Counted from the stretch's first letter, positions 1 to 7,649 are shown. The stretch: DNA of 12,086 nucleotides from an uncultured Caulobacteraceae bacterium (GCA_937952995.1 CALFYB010000325.1:1-12086), one strand, 5' to 3'. Translations and numbers: made by a program. Notes: generated by a model from the letters alone, not told the origin.

Positions 1-126
1 GGTGATCGAGTTGTGATCACAAAGAATCCACACACAATTAAGCTTGCACATATCAATCCCACACTCTTCACGGACCGTCTCGTCGCTAAGTTCAAACTTC
101 CAGTCGAAGGATGGCGTGGTGAGTGA
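1..126 (+). CDS. nadK: NAD kinase, C-terminal fragment (5' end outside window)
   Basis: The open frame from base 1 to the TGA at 124-126 encodes about 41 residues ending in LVAKFKLPVEGWRGE. This matches the C-terminal tail of actinobacterial NAD kinases, in which an arginine- and leucine-rich stretch with FTDRLVAKF leads to PVxGWRG. NAD kinase phosphorylates NAD to NADP with ATP or polyphosphate in the cytoplasm. The catalytic GGD and NE motifs lie outside the window, so the call rests on the tail and on synteny: the stop codon overlaps a GTG that starts a RecN-like frame, and nadK-recN is a standard actinobacterial pair. The stretch is AT-richer than the rest of the window. Confidence 0.75.
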   Translation, partial: GDRVVITKNPHTIKLAHINPTLFTDRLVAKFKLPVEGWRGE

Positions 127-229
127 TCGTTCATATTTAGAAGAAATATCAATTCGCAATCTCGGAATCATCGTAGAATCTAAACTTGAGCTAAGTCGTG
201 GTCTCAATGTCCTTACCGGTGAAAATTGA
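119..229 (+). pseudogene. recN: DNA repair ATPase RecN, N-terminal fragment cut by a junction
   Basis: GTG at 119 overlaps the nadK stop and opens a frame reading SYLEEISIRNLGIIVESKLE and then LNVLTGEN. RecN is an SMC-like ATPase used in double-strand break repair. Its N-terminus has the form L-x-x-I-x-I-R-N-L-G-hhh...GLNVLTGETGAGKS, where the last part is the Walker A loop. Here the match stops at GE, exactly inside the Walker A motif: GAA (221-223) is followed by AAT TGA instead of the codons for T-G-A-G-K. A natural early stop cannot be excluded, but everything after about base 225 has a different composition and no RecN similarity, so I read this as a sequence junction. The true start could also be the upstream ATG at 44, but the overlap with nadK favours 119. 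Confidence 0.75.
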
Positions 230-230
230 C
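222..230. other. Probable chimeric junction: actinobacterial to alphaproteobacterial sequence
   Basis: RecN homology ends in the middle of the Walker A codons. No inverted repeats, target duplication or transposase gene lie beside the break. The sequence that follows belongs to a different genomic style. The exact base cannot be fixed from one sequence. Confidence 0.65.
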
Positions 231-343
231 TGTACCCGGGTCGATTTATACATCTGTGGTAGTTGAAAAGCTTCTGGACGCCTGCCTCGATGCCGGTTTT
301 ATCTGGTGTCCCAAAGTCTGACTTCAAACCGAAAAACCATGGG

Positions 344-408
344 AGTACAGCCACTCCGGATAAAAGTGGCTGTACTGTATTGGTAGTACAAATAAATTGA
401 ATATTTGT
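344..408 (-). terminator. Tandem hairpins downstream of the propeller gene, possible terminator
   Basis: Two inverted repeats follow the minus-strand gene that ends at 428. The first is a 7-bp AT stem (388-394 with 402-408). The second is a perfect 12-bp stem, 344-355 (AGTACAGCCACT) with 365-376, around a 9-base loop. Reading the minus strand, a run of five T begins about 7 bases after the second stem, farther away than in a standard intrinsic terminator. It could instead be a repeat element. I recognise no gene in the remainder of 230-427; an open frame ending at 321 (…DACLDAGFIWCPKV) is not identifiable. Confidence 0.4.
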
Positions 409-427
409 CAGGTGGCCTAATCCCGCG

Positions 428-1660
428 TCAGTTGGCTAGCTGCATCTTTTTGATGTCATTATTGACCGTGTCGCCGACATAGATGGTCTTACCGTCAGGG
501 GACATGGTCATGTAGTGGGCCTCGCCGAACTCGTCGGCCGCAAAGCCTTCTTGGCCGACCCAGCCCTGAATATTCCCGTTCCAGTCCAACTGCATGATCA
601 TGCCGTCTTGGCCCGTGGTCATCCAAAGCCGATTTTGCTTATCGATAAAGAGCCCGCAGATCAGGTTTTTCATCTGAATTTCACGCAGCGGCTTACCGTT
701 CACGTCAAAGATCCGCATGACCTTGACCTCGCGGTCGCCGACCCAGACCTCACCCTTCTTGTTCACCACGATGGTGTGGATGGTCGCTGACGATCCATCA
801 GCATGTTTCAAGCTCCAGGTGGTGATGAACTTGCCGGTCTTATCAAATCGGACCACACGCGGGTCCGGCCCGCCATGGCCCGTGGAGACGAAAATATCGC
901 CGTTCTGGGCAAAGGCGACGTCGGTGGGCTGGTTGAACAGATGATCGCCCTTGGCCTCATCCCAAGTTCCAACCTTGCCCGAGGTACCAAGGGTCATCAG
1001 CACTTCACCGGTTGGCCGAACCTTGACGACGGTGCTGCACTGCTGATCGGTGATCCAGATATTGTCGTCCGCGTCGACGCGCATGCCGTGCGGGCGTGAG
1101 ACAAGGTTGGGGTCGATATTGCGGATCAGCCGATTGTCCGGGCTATATTCCAAGATCTGGAACATCGGCATCCGCTGATTAACGATCAGATTGCCATTTT
1201 TAAGCAGGCCAACACCGTTCACATTGGCAAAGCCGATGGTGCCTTGAGGAGGCTGCGGCGATTCAACAAATTTATAGTTCAGGCGCGGAGCATCCGGAAT
1301 GACGGTTCCGCGCGTCGCAATACCCGCAGCGCCCAAGGTGCTAGAACCGGTTCGAGCAGGGGCCGCAGCAGCAATCGGGCCCGTTGAGATCGCTGCGGCT
1401 GCCACCGGTGCGCCCGCCCCATAGATCGTCGCGGGCGGACCAGCGGGCTGAACTTCGCCATAGCGTGTCAGCTGGTTACAGGCCGGTCCCGCTCCTGAAT
1501 CAGTACCGCGCGGATTGGGCATATTGGGCGCTCGAAGTGGGCGCGCTTGCGGAGCGGCAGGCGCAGCGCTTGGCGCTGAACTGGCATTGGGCACGTCCTG
1601 GGCAATGGCCATCGAGGAGGTTGCTAGTCCCAACACGATCAACAGGCTTATAGATTTCAT
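428..1660 (-). CDS. Secreted NHL-repeat beta-propeller, PAL-like (amidating lyase family)
   Basis: This 410-residue protein begins with a signal peptide (MKSISLLIVLGLATSSMAIA, likely cut before Q21). A low-complexity Ala/Pro segment follows to about residue 120, then a propeller of NHL-type blades to the C-terminus. Three blade motifs carry histidines in the positions that bind zinc in animal peptidyl-alpha-hydroxyglycine amidating lyase: H191 (RPHGMRVDADDNIWITD), H295 (IHTIVV…WVGDRE) and H382 (EAHYM). R310 in GDRE matches an active-site arginine of that enzyme. The blade NQPTDVAF…GKFITTW also resembles it, but the catalytic tyrosine of its DGYCNSR loop is not evident here (TGHGGPDPR). Export and family are well supported; lyase activity and substrate are inference. 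GGGAGATGA lies 6-14 bases before the ATG as ribosome site. The gene has its own upstream region after the receptor terminator. Confidence 0.85.
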   Translation of the reverse strand: MKSISLLIVLGLATSSMAIAQDVPNASSAPSAAPAAPQARPLRAPNMPNPRGTDSGAGPACNQLTRYGEVQPAGPPATIYGAGAPVAAAAISTGPIAAAAPARTGSSTLGAAGIATRGTVIPDAPRLNYKFVESPQPPQGTIGFANVNGVGLLKNGNLIVNQRMPMFQILEYSPDNRLIRNIDPNLVSRPHGMRVDADDNIWITDQQCSTVVKVRPTGEVLMTLGTSGKVGTWDEAKGDHLFNQPTDVAFAQNGDIFVSTGHGGPDPRVVRFDKTGKFITTWSLKHADGSSATIHTIVVNKKGEVWVGDREVKVMRIFDVNGKPLREIQMKNLICGLFIDKQNRLWMTTGQDGMIMQLDWNGNIQGWVGQEGFAADEFGEAHYMTMSPDGKTIYVGDTVNNDIKKMQLAN

Positions 1661-1778
1661 GCGCTCATCTCCCGATTATCCCGGCGCGGCAAAGGCCTTC
1701 AGCCCCGGAACTTTGGACATTAAGTTAGGCAGGCTATCACCGCCGAGCAATCTGAGCCGGGCCTATTGCCCAAACCAT

Positions 1779-1793
1779 CTCTCACTCTGTGAT
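1779..1793. promoter_or_regulatory. Palindromic motif TCAC-TCT-GTGA upstream of the propeller gene
   Basis: TCACTCTGTGA (1782-1792) is a perfect inverted repeat with a TCT centre, about 122 bases upstream of the ATG at 1660. Closely related palindromes occur in the receptor/dehydrogenase intergenic region (4788-4800 and 4828-4840) and before the lactonase (7792-7802). This suggests a common regulator, not identified here. Confidence 0.4.
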
Positions 1794-1818
1794 GGCTTGT
1801 ACCCATTTTGGACCCCAG

Positions 1819-1856
1819 ACAAAGAAAAGCGCCGCTCTTGGGGAAAGAGCGGCGCT
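1819..1856 (-). terminator. Intrinsic terminator of the TonB-dependent receptor gene
   Basis: A perfect 12-bp GC-rich stem, 1828-1839 (AGCGCCGCTCTT) with 1845-1856, encloses a 5-base loop. On the minus strand it is followed at once by TTTTCTTTG. It lies 51 bases after the receptor stop codon, in the right orientation. It separates the receptor transcript from the propeller gene downstream. Confidence 0.88.
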
Positions 1857-1906
1857 GAAGCCCTCGAGATGATCTGCCCGATCCGAGCAGATCACCTTGT
1901 TGGGAT

Positions 1907-4561
1907 TTAGAATGACGCGCGAAGCGTCACGTCGATCGTCCGTCCGAAGGGCGACGCTAGAGCGGGGAAATAGCCCGTTGCGTCGTTGTAGAATGGAGGT
2001 TCCTTGTCCAGTGCATTGGCAGCACGGATCTGGATGGTTGAACCCTTGGTCGGACCAAAGGCTGGCAAGGCATAGGAGCCCACCAGATCGAGGGTCGTAA
2101 AGGCCTTAACCTCTTGGTTCGGCGTAATGGTCGTGTTCATGAAGGTGCTGATATAGTTGGCCTGAGCCGACAGCGTGATGTTGTCTTTGTTCCAAACGGT
2201 GCGGAACACGGCCTTCCATTTCGGTGCATCAGATGTACCGAGACGCGAGGTGAACGCCGTACCTGGAACAACCTGCTGAGCATATTTGGTCTGGTTGTTG
2301 GCGTTGGCGCTGAAGTTGAACGTGCCGAACTTTTCGGTGCTCAAACGATAGGAGGCGTCATAGTCAACGCCTGCGATCTCACGAACGCCCAGATTGATGG
2401 CGAACGAGTTGAACAGCATGTCGTAGCTGGTCGTGATGGGTGCCTGTGGCGGGGCCATCTTGATAGCCGCGTCGATCTGAGCCTGCGTTGGGTGAATGAT
2501 CCGCGAGTTGACGAAGGCCGCATTGGTAACGACGTCCGCACGGGTCGGCTTGTAGATCAGGTTGCTATAGTCGACATGGTAATAGTTCACCGACATACGC
2601 AGGCCGGGAATGAAGTTTGGCGCAAACTCGCCGCCCACCGAATAGGTCTTGGCCTGCTCTGGCGTCAGGTTCGGGTTACCGCCGCCGAGGTTATAGATGT
2701 TGATGGTGCCAAGCTTTTCACCCGTGGTCGCCACCGTCAGGTTGGTCGCCGTATTGGGCTGAGGCACACCGAAGATGCTGGTGATCATGCCGATATTTGG
2801 CACGGCGAAGGACGTGCCGTACGAGGCGTGCAGCGAAACGCTATCGATCGGTGACCAGACAACGCCGTATTTTGGGTTGCTCGCTCCGCCAAGCTTTTCG
2901 TAGTTGTCGTAACGATCCGACAATGAGAGCACCAAGCTCTTAACGCCTGGGATGGCGTTATCCGGTCCAACCAGTGGGATGTTCAATTCGGCGAACACAG
3001 CAGCGACCGAACGGCTGATATTATCGTTGCGGACCAGCAAAAGGTTCGGTCCGGGTGAACCGGCCGTTTGCAATTGGATGGCCTGCTCACCACGATAGTC
3101 GGCACCAAAGGCAGCGCGCACGTCACCGCCGGGCAGTTTGAACAGTGTGCCGTCAGCCTTGACCTGCAGTTCTTGCATCCGCTGGCTGGACTTGTTGATC
3201 TGCGAATAGTTGTTGTTGATCTGCGCCAAGACGGCGGGATCGTTATCAGCGGCTTGACCAAAGGGGTTCAGGGCCGTCGCCTTAGTCGTGCCATTGGCCA
3301 GACGTTGAGCCGCCAGCAGATCCAGTTCAGGGTCACTGTTGTAGTCATTGGTCTTGGAGGCGTGAACCATCACGTTTCCGCGCCAGCCCCTGCCAAGATC
3401 AATATCTGCACCGCCCGTAACCGCGAGCAGCTTGGCATATTGAACGCCGACAACGCCGGGGAACAGGCCTTGGGCACTGCGGGTCAAGCTCAGGCTAGAG
3501 GCTGTAACGCCGGGGGGGAGCATGAAATAGGGGTTCGTGCTTGGGACCGTCAGGTTCAGAGCCTTCTGGGTGCCCAAACGCAGGGTGTCATATTTCGAAT
3601 AGTTCACCTCCGTCCAAAGCTCGACGGAATCGGTGACCTTTTGACGGGCCGTGACCAAGAAAGCATCTCGTTTGCCGTCAGGGATAACCTTGGTCTCGTT
3701 CAGGACGCCGCAGATGTTTTTGCCGAGCGTCATGGCGGGATAGGCATAGGTCTTGCCCGCTACGGTCACGTTAGGTGTCAAGCAGGTGGTACCGCGCAGA
3801 TCGCGGCCGCCCAGGCTGGTCAGGTTGCCGCCAAGAGCGAGGCGGGGAATTTCAACGTTCAAGGGCGACTTGTTCTCGGAGTGCTCATAGGCAGCCATGA
3901 TGCTGCCGCCCTCCCAGGTGTGCCCACCGAGGAGGCCAAAGTCGCGCTTCTCATAGCGAGTGTCGTTGAAGCCGTAGGTGGCGGATGCCTCGATGCCTTC
4001 GAAATTCTTGCGATAGATGAAGTTGACCACGCCCGCGACGGCGTCAGAGCCGTAAACAGCCGAGCTACCATCGGCGACGACTTCCACGCGCTGCAGGGCA
4101 ATAACCGGGATGCTGGAGGGGTCTGGGAACACCGCTTCACCACCCGTTGGGGCCATGCGGTGACCATTGAACAGGGTCAGGGTCGCATAGATACCCAAAT
4201 TGTGAATGTTGGGCTGGAAGCCCGCCGTGCGGAAGCGGTTGGAGGTCGACTGCTCGGCATTGGCACCGAAGTTACCCAGCTGTGGGATCGACGACATCAA
4301 TTCCTTGACGTTGGCAGGAGCCTGCGTCGCGATGGTGTCACGGGTCACACCGATCAAGGCCGATCCGACTGGCGCGACGCCGCGAATGCTAGAACCCGTG
4401 ACGATGATTTCTTCTACAGCAGGCTCGTCTGCAGCAGGAGCCTTATCCGCTGCAAAGGCCATATGCGGCGCAGCAAAAAGTGCCACTGCGGCTGTTGAGC
4501 TGAGAAGAAAGGCGCGTGGACCGTTCAAGGACGCATGGCCCGAATTCAGGTGTTTAGACAT
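1907..4561 (-). CDS. TonB-dependent outer-membrane receptor
   Basis: The protein has 884 residues from ATG at 4561. That start is chosen because GGGAG lies 7 bases upstream and a signal peptide follows directly (hydrophobic stretch ~18-36, cut after AFA, residue 37). The open frame extends 77 codons further, but that extension is charged and unlike a leader. After the leader comes EEIIVTGSSIRG (50-61), the style of junction seen in receptors of Caulobacterales and Sphingomonadales. The plug domain spans roughly 62-185, with the motif RVEVVADGSSAVYGSDAVAG (159-177), and a 22-strand barrel fills the remainder and ends in the terminal Phe that the BAM machinery recognises. Such receptors import large or scarce solutes using energy from TonB-ExbB-ExbD. 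The substrate is not readable from sequence. The divergent PQQ sugar dehydrogenase and the LacI and lactonase genes suggest a sugar or glycoside. No FecR/sigma pair is present. Confidence 0.95.
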   Translation of the reverse strand: MSKHLNSGHASLNGPRAFLLSSTAAVALFAAPHMAFAADKAPAADEPAVEEIIVTGSSIRGVAPVGSALIGVTRDTIATQAPANVKELMSSIPQLGNFGANAEQSTSNRFRTAGFQPNIHNLGIYATLTLFNGHRMAPTGGEAVFPDPSSIPVIALQRVEVVADGSSAVYGSDAVAGVVNFIYRKNFEGIEASATYGFNDTRYEKRDFGLLGGHTWEGGSIMAAYEHSENKSPLNVEIPRLALGGNLTSLGGRDLRGTTCLTPNVTVAGKTYAYPAMTLGKNICGVLNETKVIPDGKRDAFLVTARQKVTDSVELWTEVNYSKYDTLRLGTQKALNLTVPSTNPYFMLPPGVTASSLSLTRSAQGLFPGVVGVQYAKLLAVTGGADIDLGRGWRGNVMVHASKTNDYNSDPELDLLAAQRLANGTTKATALNPFGQAADNDPAVLAQINNNYSQINKSSQRMQELQVKADGTLFKLPGGDVRAAFGADYRGEQAIQLQTAGSPGPNLLLVRNDNISRSVAAVFAELNIPLVGPDNAIPGVKSLVLSLSDRYDNYEKLGGASNPKYGVVWSPIDSVSLHASYGTSFAVPNIGMITSIFGVPQPNTATNLTVATTGEKLGTINIYNLGGGNPNLTPEQAKTYSVGGEFAPNFIPGLRMSVNYYHVDYSNLIYKPTRADVVTNAAFVNSRIIHPTQAQIDAAIKMAPPQAPITTSYDMLFNSFAINLGVREIAGVDYDASYRLSTEKFGTFNFSANANNQTKYAQQVVPGTAFTSRLGTSDAPKWKAVFRTVWNKDNITLSAQANYISTFMNTTITPNQEVKAFTTLDLVGSYALPAFGPTKGSTIQIRAANALDKEPPFYNDATGYFPALASPFGRTIDVTLRASF

Positions 4562-4579
4562 AGTTTTCTCCCTACCCCG

Positions 4580-4595
4580 CCTGCGTTTGCGCAGG
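4580..4595. promoter_or_regulatory. GC-rich hairpin in the receptor leader
   Basis: CCTGCG (4580-4585) and CGCAGG (4590-4595) form a 6-bp stem with a four-base loop, 19 bases upstream of the receptor start codon and close to its ribosome site. It could modulate translation or be a protein site; there is no direct evidence for either. Confidence 0.3.
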
Positions 4596-4715
4596 TTCAA
4601 TTTCCAAATGGCCAATGCAGTGCTAATGGCCGCGAAACCAACTTTTTCACCCCCTCGGCCGAAAAAGTCGTGAAAATTCAATAGTTCGCGGCCGATGTCA
4701 CGCAAAAGGCGGTTT

Positions 4716-4727
4716 TGACATTTGTCA
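4716..4727. promoter_or_regulatory. Palindrome TGACA-TT-TGTCA in the divergent intergenic region
   Basis: A 12-base inverted repeat lies 155 bases upstream of the receptor start. It overlaps possible -35-like hexamers on both strands (TTGACA plus, CTGACA minus), but no convincing -10 pairs with either. It may be an operator or part of the receptor promoter. Confidence 0.25.
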
Positions 4728-4784
4728 GTATGCGACAGGAAATCGAGAAAAGGATACAGGCGGACCGCCCCCTTACAGCCACAC

Positions 4785-4843
4785 CCTCTCACTCTTTGAG
4801 AACATATCGAGTCGGATCGGGCCGCCTCTCATTCTATGAGTAC
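4785..4843. promoter_or_regulatory. Pair of 19-base direct repeats, each with a palindromic core
   Basis: 4785-4803 and 4825-4843 match at 16 of 19 bases and begin exactly 40 bases apart. The second core, CTCAT-TCT-ATGAG (4828-4840), is a perfect palindrome. The first, CTCAC-TCT-TTGAG (4788-4800), has one mismatched pair. They lie 86 to 138 bases upstream of the PQQ dehydrogenase ATG and more than 220 bases upstream of the receptor ATG. Two dimeric sites about four helical turns apart would suit cooperative binding by a regulator of both divergent genes. The remainder of 4562-4925 shows no gene and no clear sigma-70 promoter. Confidence 0.45.
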
Positions 4844-4856
4844 CGAGACCTATGGC

Positions 4857-4904
4857 ACGCTAGCATTCCCTGCTGAGCTAGCGTTGGAAGGGTTATGGAA
4901 TGCT
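4857..4904 (+). promoter_or_regulatory. Two mutually exclusive stem-loops before the PQQ dehydrogenase gene
   Basis: ACGCTAGC (4857-4864) can pair with GCTAGCGT (4877-4884), while AGCATTCC (4862-4869) can pair with GGAATGCT (4897-4904). The two stems share bases 4862-4864 and cannot form fully together. They end 21 bases before the start codon. This could be a leader switch, or the CTAG-centred halves could be a protein site, since ACGCTAGCG recurs at 7697-7705 upstream of the lactonase. Confidence 0.35.
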
Positions 4905-4925
4905 GCGTGTCCTGAGGAAAATTGA

Positions 4926-6488
4926 ATGAGCGATCGTTTGCAGACATTGAGTCGGCCCATTCGATATCTTTTGATCGGCCTTGGGCTCTTGCTCGCCCTT
5001 CTGCCTCTAAACGCCTCAGCGCAAACGCCGCCGATGCGTCAAGAGGCTCCCATTCCAACCACCCTCTCGGCACAAACAGGGCCGCAGATCTTCAACGGCA
5101 CCTGCTCGGGCTGTCATGGGAAAACCCTAGCCGATGAACGCGGGCCAAGCTTGCTGAGCGAACGGTTGCTGTCTGCAAGCGATGGGGTTTTGGCCGGGAA
5201 GATCGCGAAGGGTGCCGTCGCCAACGGAATGCCAGCCTTTGAGAGCGTCTATAGTGAAGGTCAAATTTCCCAAGTCGTTGCCTATATGCGTCTGCAGGCC
5301 GCGACCCTTAAGGGCAAGCCAACCTTCGTTGCGGACCCCGATGGTCAGATCATAAAAAGTCAAAAACAGACCTTTAAACTCGAAGTCATCGCACGCGGCC
5401 TTGATACCCCTTGGGGTCTCAGCTTCCTGCCCGATGGCCGCATGTTGGTCACAGAGCGCGCCGGGCGGCTGCGGATCATCGGTAAGGACGGCAAGCTCGC
5501 GCCGGAACCCGTCGCTGGAACCCCCACGCCTTGGGTCCGCCAAGATGGGGGCATGCTGGATGTGGCCGTCCACCCACAATATTCAAAAAACGGCTGGATC
5601 TATCTTTCCTATGCTGAACTCGCACCTGGGGCCGTCCCACCCCCTCCCCCAGCGCCCGGCACGTCGCCCTTTCGCGCGCCGAACGCGCCATCGATGACGG
5701 TTCTGGTGCGCGGCAAGATCCGCAACAATCAATGGGTCGATAACCAAGAGATTTTCCGCGCGCCAACGGCGCTCTACACCACGAGCGGTGCACATTACGG
5801 GTCACGCTTTCTGTTCGATCAGAAGGGTCACCTGTTTTACACGCTGGGTGAACGCGGCGAGATGAAGAACGCGCAGGATCTGTCTAGTCCGCTGGGCAAG
5901 ATCCACCGCGTCAATGACGACGGCTCAGTCCCTGCCGACAATCCGTTCGTCAAGACGCCCGGCGCAATACCGACCATTTGGAGCTACGGCCATCGCAACC
6001 CGCAGGGTTTGGCTTGGAATCCCGTCACCGGCCAACTTTGGGAATCTGAACATGGCCCCACAGGCGGGGATGAGATCAACATCATCGAGCCTGGGAAAAA
6101 CTATGGCTGGGGCGTGATCTCGATGGGGATCCAACCGGGCATCACCAAAACCCACGAGGTCGGCATGGAACAGCCGATTGTCTATTACACACCAACCTTG
6201 GCCCCGAGCGGCATCAACTTCTATTCTGGGACGCGATATCCGGGTTGGAAAAACAATCTGTTTGTCGCGGCCCTCGCTGGCCAACAACTGCTGAGACTGG
6301 AAACCAAAGGTCGCCAAGTCGTGGCGCAAGAAACTCTTTTCGGTCAGTTCGGTCGCACGCGCACCGTCGTTCCGGGGCCGGATGGTTTGCTCTACATCCT
6401 CCTGCAGGTCCCGACAGGGTCGGGCACAGGCCTGAGCCTATCGGCACCAACACCGGGCATGGTTATCCGGCTCGTGCCGATAAAATAG
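4926..6488 (+). CDS. Cytochrome c-PQQ-dependent aldose dehydrogenase fusion, exported
   Basis: This 520-residue protein has a signal peptide or N-terminal anchor (hydrophobic ~13-32, LNASA then Q). A cytochrome c domain spans about 50-125, with heme site CSGCH (60-64) and probable axial Met102 in NGMPAF. A soluble glucose/aldose sugar dehydrogenase propeller runs from about 150 to 520. Family residues visible are TPWGLSFLPDGRMLVTERAG (161-180), GGMLDVAVHP (208-217), the presumed catalytic base H290 in AHYGSR, the PQQ-contacting R357 in SYGHRNPQG, and WESEHGPTGGDEIN. The enzyme should oxidise aldoses at C1 to lactones in the periplasm and hand electrons from PQQH2 to its own heme, then to the respiratory chain. 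Substrate range is unknown. AGGA lies 7 bases before the ATG. It is divergent from the receptor. No PQQ synthesis genes are in the window. Confidence 0.92.
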   Translation: MSDRLQTLSRPIRYLLIGLGLLLALLPLNASAQTPPMRQEAPIPTTLSAQTGPQIFNGTCSGCHGKTLADERGPSLLSERLLSASDGVLAGKIAKGAVANGMPAFESVYSEGQISQVVAYMRLQAATLKGKPTFVADPDGQIIKSQKQTFKLEVIARGLDTPWGLSFLPDGRMLVTERAGRLRIIGKDGKLAPEPVAGTPTPWVRQDGGMLDVAVHPQYSKNGWIYLSYAELAPGAVPPPPPAPGTSPFRAPNAPSMTVLVRGKIRNNQWVDNQEIFRAPTALYTTSGAHYGSRFLFDQKGHLFYTLGERGEMKNAQDLSSPLGKIHRVNDDGSVPADNPFVKTPGAIPTIWSYGHRNPQGLAWNPVTGQLWESEHGPTGGDEINIIEPGKNYGWGVISMGIQPGITKTHEVGMEQPIVYYTPTLAPSGINFYSGTRYPGWKNNLFVAALAGQQLLRLETKGRQVVAQETLFGQFGRTRTVVPGPDGLLYILLQVPTGSGTGLSLSAPTPGMVIRLVPIK

Positions 6489-6526
6489 CCCCATTTTTGC
6501 GATTTTAGCCCGCGATCTCGGCCCTC

Positions 6527-6534
6527 TAACGATA
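6527..6534. promoter_or_regulatory. Possible LacI-family half-site upstream of the regulator
   Basis: TAACGATA shares the TAACGAT core of the full operator at 7734-7747 and has partial dyad symmetry around CG. It lies 57 bases before the regulator start. Autoregulation is possible, but the match is weak. Confidence 0.2.
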
Positions 6535-6590
6535 GCCCACGCTTGCCTATTCATCGAAGGCGCGGCATCACAGCGCGATAGAGTAAGATC

Positions 6591-7649
6591 TTGCCCGCGC
6601 GCGGGCCGCAAAGATTGGGTTGCGCAATTAAAAACCGTCAGCAGACCAAGCCAGCCACCATCAAAGAAGTGGCCAAAGAACTCGGCCTTTCGGTCGCGAC
6701 CATATCGCGGGCGCTCATTCATCCTGAGCTGTTGAAAGACGACACGCGCGTTCGCGTTTTGGCGGCGATTGAACGGCTAGGCTACCAACCCAATCTCATG
6801 GCCCGCGACCTTAGGCTTCGCGAAAGTCGGCTGGTTTTCGTTGTTGTGCCAAGCCTTAGCCCGTTCTTCCTCGAAGTGTTTAGAGGCGTGGAGCGTGCCG
6901 CGCGAGACTGTGGGTACATGGTCCTAATGGGCCATACAGAACGCGATCCGGAACGCGAAAAGCTCTTTCTTGATCAGGTCGCAAGCCGCCGGGCCGACGG
7001 CATCATTCTGGTCACGAGCGCGGACGCCGCAGCCCTTGCCGACACGAAGCGTCGAATCCCGCCCATCGTCGCAGCCTTGGAAACCATAGACAGCCAAGAC
7101 TTGCCAACCGTTCGGGTCGATCACACTCAGGCCGCCTTCGATGCGACCAATCATCTGCTTTCACTTGGCCATACAAAAATTGCACATATCGGCGGCCCCC
7201 CCTTGGCACCAATGGCCATCCATCGGCGCGAAGGCTTCGAGCGCGCCCTAAGGTTCGCAGGAATTGACCCCTTCGCCCTGCCCTGTCCTGCAGGAAACTT
7301 CACCACAGCCTTTGGTGAAGAGGGCATGCAACTGCTGCTCGACCACAACCCCCGTCCCACGGCCGTTTTCGCCGCCAACGACGAAATAGCCATCGGGGCC
7401 ATTCAGACGATCAAGCGAGCGGGCCTCAAGGTTGGCAAAGACATCTCCGTTATCGGCTATGACGATCAGCGCATTGCTACCCTTTATGATCCTCCCCTGA
7501 CCACCATAAGGGTTCCAACCGAAGAGCTTGGCTATCAAGCGATGCTGAAGCTGAACGCGGTGCTCAAGGGCGAGACAATTGATCGGGACGTGGTCTTGCC
7601 GACAACGCTGGTTGTGCGGTCGACAACCGGACCCGCCCCCCAAGCCTAG
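6591..7649 (+). CDS. LacI/GalR-family transcriptional regulator
   Basis: The protein has up to 352 residues. A helix-turn-helix lies at the N-terminus (ATIKEVAKELGLSVATISRA), followed by the recognition/hinge region GYQPNLMARDLRLRES typical of LacI proteins. A periplasmic-binding-protein-like effector domain fills the remainder (VVPSLSPFFLEVFRGVERAA, DGIILV, VRVDHTQAA, AVFAANDEIAIGAI, ISVIGYDD, LTTIRVP). It should bind DNA as a dimer and release it when a sugar or related ligand binds. The start is uncertain: TTG at 6591 follows an in-frame TAG at 6579, and a second TTG lies at 6615; neither has a strong ribosome site. It sits 102 bases after the PQQ dehydrogenase and upstream of the lactonase, whose promoter holds a textbook LacI-type operator at 7734-7747, so control of this locus is a reasonable inference. 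Confidence 0.93.
   Translation: MPARGPQRLGCAIKNRQQTKPATIKEVAKELGLSVATISRALIHPELLKDDTRVRVLAAIERLGYQPNLMARDLRLRESRLVFVVVPSLSPFFLEVFRGVERAARDCGYMVLMGHTERDPEREKLFLDQVASRRADGIILVTSADAAALADTKRRIPPIVAALETIDSQDLPTVRVDHTQAAFDATNHLLSLGHTKIAHIGGPPLAPMAIHRREGFERALRFAGIDPFALPCPAGNFTTAFGEEGMQLLLDHNPRPTAVFAANDEIAIGAIQTIKRAGLKVGKDISVIGYDDQRIATLYDPPLTTIRVPTEELGYQAMLKLNAVLKGETIDRDVVLPTTLVVRSTTGPAPQA

Noticed and set aside
230..321. Open frame ending VVVEKLLDACLDAGFIWCPK as a gene end
   Set aside because: Short, of unknown family and directly after a junction; it could be a gene tail, but nothing supports an identity.
381..391. TGGTAGTACAA as a GntR-type operator (TGGTAnTACCA)
   Set aside because: One base off the consensus, and it lies downstream of the only adjacent gene, with no promoter to control.
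2114..2854. 246-residue open frame antisense to the receptor 3' half
   Set aside because: No ribosome site, no recognisable family, and full overlap with the receptor.
3068..4498. 476-residue open frame antisense to the receptor gene
   Set aside because: It lies wholly over a well-supported TonB receptor, shows no recognisable domain and reflects the codon bias of the real gene.
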